18,604 bases of DNA from an uncultured Burkholderiales bacterium (GCA_937927685.1 CALBSC010000069.1:1-18604), one strand, 5' to 3'; positions 6,825 through 12,751 are shown, numbered from the stretch's first letter. Notes: a model not told the origin generated them from the sequence alone. Translations and numbers: made by a program.

Positions 6825-7636
6825 GCCGACTCCCCCACGATCTGCGCATCGGTGATGTCGATGAGGCTGCCCGCAGGCCTGCGCTCCATCAGCTCATCGA
6901 CCCAAGCCTGGTCGGCCGCCTGGCGCGCGGCCTTGGACTGCGGCATGACAACGCCAGGCTTCTGTCCGGCAACCCAGTCCGCCTTGAAGCCCTGCCAACC
7001 ACGGGCGCAGCACAGCGCCAGCGCATCGTGCAAGCCCATGCCGGCCTTCGCGGCTTCGCGCTGGATGCCGTCCAGGGCGGTCTGGGTCAGCGGCGCACGC
7101 TTGGCCTTGCGCACGGTCAGGAAGTCCGCCCAGACCGACTCGGAGACGCCTTCGGGCCGAACAGCAGGGCGGGTGCGCGCAGCGCGCTTGTCATCTACTA
7201 CGTCAGTAGTAGATGTATCTCTTCTCTTCTCTTCTCTAGGTAACGCACCGCTAACGCTGTCAGCGTTACCTTCAGCGTTAGCTCTTGCGTTAGTCTTGTG
7301 GTTTGCGACACGTTTTGCAGTCTGAGCGCGGTTTTTTGCAGTGTTGCCGTTGTGGCGATCGAAGTTTGGAAGGCTGATTCCGTCGTCCGTAATGGCCAGC
7401 CAGCCGACCGACTGCATCGCGGAGCAGAACCCGGTAACGCCGACGATCCTGTCCAATAACGCTGTGGTAACGCCACAAGCGTTACCGTCTGTGGTTTGCT
7501 GGTCAAACCAGCGCCAGATGCGGAAGAGCTTGCCGACTGTCAGGTCGGTGTCGTCCCAGCCCATCTTTGCCGTGATAGCCAGCACCTCGGCCTTTTCCGG
7601 TGTGCAGGCCTCCATCTTCAGCCACTCGCCTGCCAT
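6821..7636 (-). CDS. Phage replication initiator, lambda O-like
   Basis: The 271-residue protein begins with a winged-helix-like domain (GEWLKMEACTPEKAEVLAI, TDLTVGKLFRIWRWFDQQT, GVTGFCSAMQSVGWLAITD), a pattern common to phage O-type initiators and related primosomal proteins. It continues through a linker rich in N, A, T and charged residues, to a helical C-terminal domain (PLTQTALDGIQREA, HDALALCCARGWQGFKADW). In lambda O, the linker-coding DNA is the replication origin. Here the same stretch carries nine iterons, a hairpin and a pyrimidine tract. The start ATG at 7636 lies two bases after the Cro-like stop; the longer frame to 7840 only reads antisense sense of the regulator region. It overlaps the P-like gene by ATGA. 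Confidence 0.78.
   Translation of the reverse strand: MAGEWLKMEACTPEKAEVLAITAKMGWDDTDLTVGKLFRIWRWFDQQTTDGNACGVTTALLDRIVGVTGFCSAMQSVGWLAITDDGISLPNFDRHNGNTAKNRAQTAKRVANHKTNARANAEGNADSVSGALPREEKRRDTSTTDVVDDKRAARTRPAVRPEGVSESVWADFLTVRKAKRAPLTQTALDGIQREAAKAGMGLHDALALCCARGWQGFKADWVAGQKPGVVMPQSKAARQAADQAWVDELMERRPAGSLIDITDAQIVGESA
7192..7215. repeat. Perfect 10-bp inverted repeat at the edge of the origin
   Basis: CATCTACTAC and GTAGTAGATG form perfect 10-bp arms around a 4-base loop (GTCA). It sits in coding sequence of the O-like gene, directly before the pyrimidine tract and iterons. It has no following T run, so it is not a terminator. A structural role at the origin is an inference. Confidence 0.85.
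7192..7484. other. Probable phage replication origin inside the O-like gene
   Basis: Nine copies of the hexamer TAACGC or its complement GCGTTA lie in two clusters: starts at 7241, 7252, 7263, 7275, 7287 and at 7435, 7457, 7468, 7479. Steps are 11, 11, 12, 12 and then 22, 11, 11 bases, about one helical turn each, so bound proteins would sit on one face. The wider consensus is G(G/C)TAACGC(T/A). To the left lie a CTTCT-repeat pyrimidine tract (about 7217-7236) and a perfect hairpin; between the clusters is a T-rich segment with two TTTTGCAGT copies (7313 and 7334). Lambda's origin has the same order of iterons beside an asymmetric, easily melted tract within gene O. Confidence 0.75.
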
Positions 7637-7638
7637 GC

Positions 7639-7836
7639 TCAGGCGCTTTCTGATTCCGGCCGGGTCTTCGCAGCGCGCGGCTCCTTGAACCACTCGGGTC
7701 GCAAGACACGCAGTTGCCACATCCGGCGCTCCGGCAGCTCTTCGCCCCACTGCGACACTGCGCCTGGGGTGATTCCGAGCAAGGCGGCCAGAGCCGAAGA
7801 GCCGCCTGCAAGTTCGATAGCTTTCTGTGTGTTCAT
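7639..7836 (-). CDS. Cro/YdaS-like HTH regulator
   Basis: The 65-residue protein is a minimal helix-turn-helix: helix 1 around QKAIELAGGSSALAALL, the turn GITPGA and recognition helix VSQWGEELPERR. The GGS-x-ALA-LLGI-x-GAVSQW pattern is that of YdaS/Cro-type regulators in lambdoid phages. It is divergent from the repressor gene across a shared operator region, as cro is in lambda, and is first in the leftward lytic operon. It should bind the same operators and lower repressor synthesis. The start ATG at 7836 lies 8 bases downstream of the proposed -10, so the leader is very short. Confidence 0.88.
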   Translation of the reverse strand: MNTQKAIELAGGSSALAALLGITPGAVSQWGEELPERRMWQLRVLRPEWFKEPRAAKTRPESESA

Positions 7837-7843
7837 GCACCGT

Positions 7844-7872
7844 AATTTAGCACACTAAACGACAGAAGTGAA
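7844..7872 (-). promoter_or_regulatory. Leftward lytic promoter (PR equivalent)
   Basis: Reading the minus strand, TTCACT (7872-7867) and TAAATT (7849-7844) are spaced by 17 bases, a fair sigma-70 promoter driving the Cro-like gene. An identical TTCACT-N17-TAAATT occurs at 11364-11392 before the rightward operon. Operator 1 covers the -10 region and spacer, and operator 2 touches the -35, so repressor binding would block it. Confidence 0.7.
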
Positions 7873-7899
7873 GTAAGCTAAACGTTTTAGGAAGCTAAA
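7846..7899. promoter_or_regulatory. Repressor/Cro operators, OR equivalent (three sites)
   Basis: Three 14-bp sites fit TTTAG-N4-CTAAA: 7846-7859 (TTTAGCACACTAAA, perfect), 7869-7882 (TGAAGTAAGCTAAA, one weak half) and 7886-7899 (TTTAGGAAGCTAAA, perfect). Centres are 23 and 17 bp apart. The third ends one base before the repressor ATG and includes its ribosome site AGGAAG (7889-7894), so occupation would shut off repressor synthesis, as OR3 does in lambda. The segment 7846-7883 is repeated in reverse at 11353-11390 with 35 of 38 bases equal. Confidence 0.82.
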
Positions 7900-8571
7900 A
7901 TGGCGAACATGACCCTCGCAGAACGCATCCGCGAAGCGATCCACCACTCCGGCAAAAGCCAGGCGGTGATCGCAACCGAGACCGGCAAGAGCCCCGGCGC
8001 AGTGACGCAGTGGCTCGACGGCAGCACCAAGAGCCTGCGCGCCGACACAGCGGCGGCATTGGAGCGAGCGACCGGATACAACGCCGCCTGGCTCGTCACC
8101 GGCAAGGGGCCAAAGTTGGCCGCGAACGTCTCGAACGTGACCCCTGCCACTATCGGCGGGCGTTCGATCCCGCTCATCAGCTACGTGCAAGCCGGCGCGT
8201 GGACCGATGTGGTGGACAACTACCAACCCGGTGATGCAGACGAGTTCCTGTTGACCGACCTGGAGCTGTCGAGCAACGCCTTCGCGCTTGAAATCAAGGG
8301 CGACTCGATGCTTCCGGAGTTCAAGCCTGGCGATCGAGTCATCATCGACCCGGCTGTCTCGCCACAGCCAGGCGACTACGTTGTCGCCAAGAACGGCGAA
8401 GAAGAAGCGACCTTCAAGAAGTACCGCCCGCGCGGTGTAAACGAGCGGGGCGACCTGGTGTTCGAGCTGGTACCGCTCAATGAGGACTACCCCTCAATGC
8501 GGTCTGACGTGACTCTCATCCGCATCGTTGGGACCATGGTGGAGCACAGAAAGTACAGGCGACGTGGATAA
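7900..8571 (+). CDS. CI-type phage repressor (HTH plus S24 autoprotease)
   Basis: The 223-residue protein maintains lysogeny and is destroyed by RecA-stimulated self-cleavage after DNA damage. An N-terminal HTH spans about residues 5-66 (SQAVIATETGKSPGAVTQW). The C-terminal S24/LexA-like domain shows a cleavage site A98-G99 (SYVQAGAW), the nucleophile S136 in GDSMLPEF and the general-base lysine K173 in ATFKKY, 37 residues apart as in LexA. The start ATG at 7900 has AGGAAG five bases upstream, inside operator 3. Its end overlaps the next gene's GTG start by 8 bases, making it the first gene of the lysogeny operon with the restriction-modification pair. Confidence 0.94.
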   Translation: MANMTLAERIREAIHHSGKSQAVIATETGKSPGAVTQWLDGSTKSLRADTAAALERATGYNAAWLVTGKGPKLAANVSNVTPATIGGRSIPLISYVQAGAWTDVVDNYQPGDADEFLLTDLELSSNAFALEIKGDSMLPEFKPGDRVIIDPAVSPQPGDYVVAKNGEEEATFKKYRPRGVNERGDLVFELVPLNEDYPSMRSDVTLIRIVGTMVEHRKYRRRG

Positions 8572-8836
8572 CGAAGTACGCAACTCACCGACATTGCGTG
8601 TCCGCCTGAAAATGTGGACCGTCAGGGCGCTTGCCGCGCTTGGCGCTCTTTCCTTGGCTGGAATTGCGTTGGCTGTCTTCCTTCCGAATTCTGATGCTCC
8701 CAACCAAGCGAACTATGCAGACTGCCTGGAGAAGGCAGCCGAGAAGGCAAAGGGTAACGCCACAATTTTCCTAAGCCTCAGGTCATCATCTTGCAGTCGT
8801 CTTCAGCCGACGGCTGGCGAGTTTTTGAGTCAATGA
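8564..8836 (+). CDS. Small one-pass membrane protein in the lysogeny operon
   Basis: A 90-residue protein starting at GTG 8564, overlapping the repressor stop (8569-8571), and ending in a TGA that overlaps the methyltransferase ATG. The N-terminus is positively charged (VRLKMW), followed by a single hydrophobic helix TVRALAALGALSLAGIALAVF (about residues 15-35) and a soluble tail with two cysteines (one in ADCLEKAAEK, one in SSSCSRLQ). An N-in, C-out topology fits. I do not recognise the family. Membrane proteins expressed with a prophage repressor often block superinfecting phage (lambda RexB, Sie proteins); that role is a guess from position. The ribosome site is weak, so translation may depend on coupling to the repressor. 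An ATG-started longer frame from 8528 would overlap the repressor much more. Confidence 0.6.
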   Translation: MDNEVRNSPTLRVRLKMWTVRALAALGALSLAGIALAVFLPNSDAPNQANYADCLEKAAEKAKGNATIFLSLRSSSCSRLQPTAGEFLSQ

Positions 8837-10320
8837 CAAGGCACAAAATGCAGTTACTCGAAGACATTGATACGGTTCGCACCAACGTGGCGAAGGTAAC
8901 AAGCCGCGCGAAGAAGGCTGCGCTCGGACAGTTCATGACGCCCAAGAGCACGGCTGCGTTCATGGCTTCGCTTTTCCCGACTCCGAAAGGCAAGGTCTGC
9001 CGCCTGCTTGACGCTGGCGCAGGTATCGGATCGCTAACATCCGCTTTTCTCGATCGCTGGGGAAAGAGCTTCGACGCCATCGAGGCCACTGCCTTTGAGC
9101 TGGATGACGTGGTGCGAGAGCATCTTGCCGAGACGATGGCAACCTACGCCGATAGATTGGGCATCACAACGCACATCGAGGGCGGCGACTTCATAGAGCA
9201 CGCAGTAAACCAGCTGCAGTTTGGCCAATCGCCCAGCTTTACCCATGCCATCCTTAATCCGCCCTACAAGAAGATCAACAGCGCATCGAATTACCGACTA
9301 CTTTTGCGCCAGGTGGACATCGAGACGGTCAACCTCTACACGGCATTTGTCGCGCTAGCCGTGGCGATGATGGACAAAGGGGGCCAGGTCGTAGCCATCA
9401 TTCCACGCAGCTTCTGCAATGGCCCTTACTACAGGCCATTCCGCGATTTCATTCTTTCACGCGCGGCCATCTCCCATCTGCATCTTTTCGAGTCGCGTAA
9501 CACCGCATTCAAGGATGACCAGGTGCTGCAAGAGAACATCATCATTCGCCTGGCGTGCGGACAGCCGCAGGGAATGGTGACCGTCTCAACCTCGACGGAC
9601 GACACTTTCAGCGACCTGACCACGCACGAACATCCGTTTGACAGGATCGTCTTCCCCAGCGACCCCGAACGATTTATTCACGTACCCACGTCTCCAGAAC
9701 TGACGGCATGCGAAGCATCGCTAGCCGTGCAGTGCAGTCTCGAAGACATTGGCGTCAAGGTGTCCACCGGACCCGTGGTTGATTTTCGGCTGAAGGATCA
9801 TCTGCGGGCCATGCCAGACAAAGACACTGTGCCGCTGCTCTACCCAGGGCACTTCACTGGTGGAGCTACACACTGGCCGATTCCCGACGCAAAAAAGCCA
9901 AACGCGATCGCGCTCAATGACGAGACAAAGCGCTGGCTCTATCCGACTGGCTTCTACTGCATCGTGCGACGCTTTTCATCCAAGGAGGAGCGCCGTCGTA
10001 TCGTGGCCAGCGTTATCGACCCAGCCGACTTTTCTGGTGCAGAGCTGCTCGGCCTAGAAAATCACCTAAACGTCTTTCACGAGGGACGCCGGGGAATGCC
10101 GAAGGCTCTCGCTCATGGCCTGGCGCTATTCCTGAATTCGACGGCCGTTGACGCGCACTTCCGTCGATTCAGTGGCCATACGCAGGTCAACGCCACGGAC
10201 CTCAAGCTCATGAAGTACCCGAGCCGAAAGACCTTGATGATTCTGGGTGCTTGGGCCATGCGCCACGGTCCGCTGAACCAAGAATCAATTGATACACAGC
10301 TATCCGCCATTACCGCATGA
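8833..10320 (+). CDS. Type II adenine-N6 DNA methyltransferase, PstI/BsuBI type
   Basis: The 495-residue enzyme should methylate adenine in the site cut by the downstream nuclease; family members modify CTGCAG. Motifs in order are X (ALGQFMTP, about residues 30-37), the S-adenosylmethionine loop I (LLDAGAGIGSLTSAF, 58-72), an acidic motif II (AFELDD) and catalytic motif IV NPPY (142-145), the gamma-class order. The size matches M.PstI (about 507). I chose ATG 8833, overlapping the previous stop (ATGA); ATG 8848 is a close alternative, and the open frame reaches TTG 8791. Sampled lines average roughly 54% GC against about 65% in phage core genes, a sign of transfer. The only CTGCAG seen in the window lies in this gene (9214-9219). 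Confidence 0.92.
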   Translation: MTRHKMQLLEDIDTVRTNVAKVTSRAKKAALGQFMTPKSTAAFMASLFPTPKGKVCRLLDAGAGIGSLTSAFLDRWGKSFDAIEATAFELDDVVREHLAETMATYADRLGITTHIEGGDFIEHAVNQLQFGQSPSFTHAILNPPYKKINSASNYRLLLRQVDIETVNLYTAFVALAVAMMDKGGQVVAIIPRSFCNGPYYRPFRDFILSRAAISHLHLFESRNTAFKDDQVLQENIIIRLACGQPQGMVTVSTSTDDTFSDLTTHEHPFDRIVFPSDPERFIHVPTSPELTACEASLAVQCSLEDIGVKVSTGPVVDFRLKDHLRAMPDKDTVPLLYPGHFTGGATHWPIPDAKKPNAIALNDETKRWLYPTGFYCIVRRFSSKEERRRIVASVIDPADFSGAELLGLENHLNVFHEGRRGMPKALAHGLALFLNSTAVDAHFRRFSGHTQVNATDLKLMKYPSRKTLMILGAWAMRHGPLNQESIDTQLSAITA

Positions 10321-11267
10321 ACAACAAGAACGACTACATCGAGCAAGCGCACCAGATCATCGTCTCTCTTGGACTACCACGCGCGCAACAGAATGAACGC
10401 TCCGCGCTTTGCCTGCTTGCATTGCTGAACCTCACCCCTGGAAAGCCATGGAGCCAGGCGGAGAATCCGCTGGTCGGCATTACGCCGATCATGGACTGGG
10501 CGCGCGAGCACTATGGCAAAGAGTACGCTCCGAACACTCGCGAGACAATTCGCCGGCAGACAATGCACCAGTTCTGCGACGCGGGAATATCGCTCTACAA
10601 CCCAGACAAGCCTGACCGTCCGGTGAACAGCCCGAAAGCTGTCTACCAGGTTGAACCGGCGGCACTTTCTCTGCTTCGTACCTTTGGGACACCGGCGTGG
10701 CACGACGCCCTGACCGGCTATCTGGCGCAGCGTGAGACGCTGATCGCGCGCTATGCCAAGGAGCGCGAACAGAACCGTATTCCGGTCGAGATTGCTCCGG
10801 GCAAGCAGATCACCCTGAGCCCCGGCGAGCATAGCGAGCTGATCCGCGCCATCATCGAGGACTTCGCCCCGCGCTTCGCGCCTGGCAGCGTTCTGGTCTA
10901 TGCCGGAGACACTGGAGACAAGTGGGGCTACTTCGATGCCCCCTTACTGGCTGAGCTTGGGATCGACGTGGACAGCCACGGCAAGATGCCGGACGTTGTG
11001 CTGCACTTCACCGAGAAGAACTGGCTGCTGCTGGTCGAGTCCGTGACCAGTCACGGACCGGTAGATGGGAAGCGGCATGCCGAGCTGGCAAAGTTGTTCG
11101 CCGGCTCGAAGGCGGGGCTCGTATACGTCACTGCCTTCCCCAATCGCGCCATCATGGGCCGGTACCTGGGCGAGATTGCCTGGGAGACGGAAGTCTGGGT
11201 TGCCGATGCACCTTCACACCTGATTCACTTCAACGGCGTGCGCTTCCTCGGCCCCTACTCGACCTAA
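10317..11267 (+). CDS. Type II restriction endonuclease, BsuBI/PstI family
   Basis: The 316-residue protein is close to PstI in length (326) and fits the BsuBI_PstI_RE family, which cuts CTGCAG. The N-terminal half is a helical domain (APNTRETIRRQTMHQF, with WARE before it). The C-terminal catalytic half holds YAGDTGDKWGYFD (195-207), then PD at 225-226 and E241 with NWLLLVESVTSHGPVDGKR (235-253), the family's variant of the PD-(D/E)xK active site. The ATG overlaps the methyltransferase stop (ATGA), so nuclease is translated after its protector. GC is intermediate (two sampled lines 57-60%). No separate C (controller) gene is present. An intrinsic terminator follows 20 bases after the stop. 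Confidence 0.94.
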   Translation: MNNKNDYIEQAHQIIVSLGLPRAQQNERSALCLLALLNLTPGKPWSQAENPLVGITPIMDWAREHYGKEYAPNTRETIRRQTMHQFCDAGISLYNPDKPDRPVNSPKAVYQVEPAALSLLRTFGTPAWHDALTGYLAQRETLIARYAKEREQNRIPVEIAPGKQITLSPGEHSELIRAIIEDFAPRFAPGSVLVYAGDTGDKWGYFDAPLLAELGIDVDSHGKMPDVVLHFTEKNWLLLVESVTSHGPVDGKRHAELAKLFAGSKAGLVYVTAFPNRAIMGRYLGEIAWETEVWVADAPSHLIHFNGVRFLGPYST

Positions 11268-11287
11268 GCCAACCGCCTGCTGCAACC

Positions 11288-11311
11288 AACCCGCTTCGGC
11301 GGGTTTTTTTT
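11288..11311 (+). terminator. Intrinsic terminator of the lysogeny operon
   Basis: AACCCGC (11288-11294) pairs perfectly with GCGGGTT (11299-11305) around the stable tetraloop TTCG, followed by a run of T to 11311. It ends the repressor/membrane protein/restriction-modification transcript and shields the rightward lytic promoter just downstream from read-through. Confidence 0.95.
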
Positions 11312-11331
11312 CGCCTTCACTGAGGATTTTC

Positions 11332-11390
11332 CCTAGCACGCTGAACTTTTTGGTTTAGCCTACTTCACTTCCATCGTTTAGTGTGCTAAA
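11332..11390. promoter_or_regulatory. Repressor operators, OL equivalent
   Basis: Two sites repeat the operator pattern in inverted order to the repressor-side set: 11377-11390 (TTTAGTGTGCTAAA, the reverse complement of operator 1) and 11354-11367 (TTTAGCCTACTTCA, matching operator 2), centres 23 bp apart exactly as at 7846-7882. A third, weaker match, CCTAGCACGCTGAA, lies at 11332-11345 with its centre 22 bp further away. With the 7846-7899 set, this flanks the repressor operon on both sides, the layout that permits looping between OL and OR in lambda. Confidence 0.8.
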
Positions 11391-11392
11391 TT
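11364..11392 (+). promoter_or_regulatory. Rightward lytic promoter (PL equivalent)
   Basis: TTCACT (11364-11369) and TAAATT (11387-11392) are spaced by 17 bases, identical in both hexamers and spacing to the leftward promoter at 7844-7872. The strongest operator covers the spacer and -10, so CI should silence it in the lysogen. It would drive the recombination operon starting at 11425. Confidence 0.72.
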
Positions 11393-11424
11393 CACGCCAT
11401 CGACAACCAACCGATGGAGTGAAC

Positions 11425-11640
11425 ATGAACCTAGACCTTCGCTCCGTACCGAAGCAGCACACCGCCGCAGCAGGCACGGACGCCACCACACCCGCAGGGA
11501 GCCTTAGCCCCTACCTGCTCGAACGCCTCTACATCCGGCTCGGCGAGCCCACCTGGTACTGGCCGACCGTCCTGACGCTGATCTTCGTGCTCTTCGTCGT
11601 CGGCAGCTCGGTCGCCCCCGACATGGAGCTGGTCGCATGA
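11425..11640 (+). CDS. Small membrane protein, first gene of the PL-type operon (71 aa)
   Basis: The start ATG at 11425 has GGAGTG upstream and lies about 30 bases after the promoter -10. The N-terminal 45 residues are polar, and the C-terminal part is one hydrophobic span (WPTVLTLIFVLFVVGSSVA) followed by a short acidic tail. No signal cleavage site is obvious. Its stop overlaps the next ATG (ATGA), and that gene also encodes a small membrane protein, so the two may act together. Early PL genes in lambda-like phages include host-takeover factors; function here is unknown. Confidence 0.65.
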   Translation: MNLDLRSVPKQHTAAAGTDATTPAGSLSPYLLERLYIRLGEPTWYWPTVLTLIFVLFVVGSSVAPDMELVA

Positions 11641-11813
11641 GCGGATTCGATCCCGCTCGCGTCGCCAAAGTCGGCCGTCGCATCCCCAAGCATCCGCAGC
11701 CGCCGCGCCCCGAACGCTGGCGCGACTACCTCAAGGACCTCGCGCGAGCCCTGTTGCTCGTGCTCGCAGTCATGTTCATCAGCGCCGTGACCGTTGCGCT
11801 GATGGCTCGATGA
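11637..11813 (+). CDS. Small membrane protein, second gene of the PL-type operon (58 aa)
   Basis: This short frame begins at ATG 11637 within the upstream stop (ATGA). It encodes a basic N-terminal half (VAKVGRRIPKHPQPPRPERW) and one C-terminal hydrophobic helix (ARALLLVLAVMFISAVTVALM), ending in R. By the positive-inside rule the basic half should face the cytoplasm. The stop TGA overlaps an ATG that opens the longer, less likely start of bet. No known family is recognised. Confidence 0.6.
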   Translation: MSGFDPARVAKVGRRIPKHPQPPRPERWRDYLKDLARALLLVLAVMFISAVTVALMAR

Positions 11814-11833
11814 ATCACCCCAAAAGGAATCCC

Positions 11834-12751
11834 ATGAACGCAATCACCAAACACGAAGCCGCAGCCATGCCCGCGCTGCAAATGAGCGAGAGCGAGCTGA
11901 TCGAAGTGCTCGCCACCAGCCTGTACCCCGGCGCGCACGTCTCGTCGATCAAGATGGTGCTGGGCTACTGCAAGGCCACCGGCCTAGACCCCATGCAGAA
12001 GCCCGTGCACATCGTCCCCATGTGGGACAACAAGGCCGGCACGATGCGCGATGTCGTCATGCCCGGCATCGGCCTGTACCGCACGCAGGCAGCGCGCTCC
12101 GGCGAGTGCGCAGGCGTCTCCGAACCAGAGTTCGGCCCGGACACGACCGAGACGATCGGCGGCCAGCAAATCACCTTCCCCGCCTGGTGCCGCGTCACCG
12201 TCAAGCGCCGACTGCCCACGGGTGAAGTCGTGGAGTTCACCGCCAAGGAGTTCTGGAAGGAGAACTACGCGGTCAAGGGCGGCAAGGACAAGAGCATCGC
12301 CCCCAATGCGATGTGGACCAAGCGACCGTATGGCCAGATCGCAAAGTGCGCCGAGGCACAGGCCCTGCGCAAGGCTTTCCCGGAGATTGGAAGCGAGCCC
12401 ACCGCCGACGAAATGGCCGGCAAGTCGCTGCACGAGGACGACACCGTGATCGACGCCACTACGGGCGAAGTCACCGGCCGCAAGCCACCCGTCACCATGC
12501 CCGCCCGCAAGCCTGCGCCAGCGCCCGAGCAGGCCGTGACCGATGCCCAGCCCAAGGCCGAGCCGCAGCAGCGCCAGGCTACCGACGGAGCACCGGCCAC
12601 CGTGGGCGAAGTCGCCTACATCCTTAAGAAGATCAACGCCAAGGGCGTGACGATCCCGCAGGCCCGCCAAATGGCCGGCCTCGCTGAAGGCGAGAACCTG
12701 GAAGGTCTGACCAAGGACGGCTTCATCGCACTGAAGGACGCACTGGCATGA
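11834..12751 (+). CDS. bet: Phage recombination protein Bet (RecT/Bet single-strand annealing protein)
   Basis: Bet anneals complementary single strands made by the partner exonuclease. The 305-residue protein carries family features in the first 195 residues: TSLYPGAHVSSIKMVLGYCK, then LDPMQKPVHIVPMWD, MPGIGLYRTQAARSGE, and PYGQIAKCAEAQALRKAFPE near residue 180. A proline/alanine/glutamine linker (about 205-255) leads to a small helical C-terminal domain, which in Bet-type proteins often contacts SSB. The start is ATG 11834, with AAAGGA 7 bases before it; an in-frame ATG at 11810 lacks a ribosome site. It overlaps the exonuclease gene by ATGA. Confidence 0.95.
   Translation: MNAITKHEAAAMPALQMSESELIEVLATSLYPGAHVSSIKMVLGYCKATGLDPMQKPVHIVPMWDNKAGTMRDVVMPGIGLYRTQAARSGECAGVSEPEFGPDTTETIGGQQITFPAWCRVTVKRRLPTGEVVEFTAKEFWKENYAVKGGKDKSIAPNAMWTKRPYGQIAKCAEAQALRKAFPEIGSEPTADEMAGKSLHEDDTVIDATTGEVTGRKPPVTMPARKPAPAPEQAVTDAQPKAEPQQRQATDGAPATVGEVAYILKKINAKGVTIPQARQMAGLAEGENLEGLTKDGFIALKDALA

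Noticed and set aside
7241..7484. Repeats considered as a CRISPR array
   Set aside because: The repeat core is about 8 bases in both orientations with 11-12 base steps inside a coding gene; this fits iterons, not CRISPR.
8791..8832. Methyltransferase start at TTG 8791
   Set aside because: It overlaps the membrane-protein gene by 46 bases without a ribosome site; ATG 8833 matches the ATGA overlap pattern and the usual N-terminus.
11383..11424. Upstream start for the first PL-operon protein
   Set aside because: It would begin inside the operator and -10 element, upstream of any transcript start.
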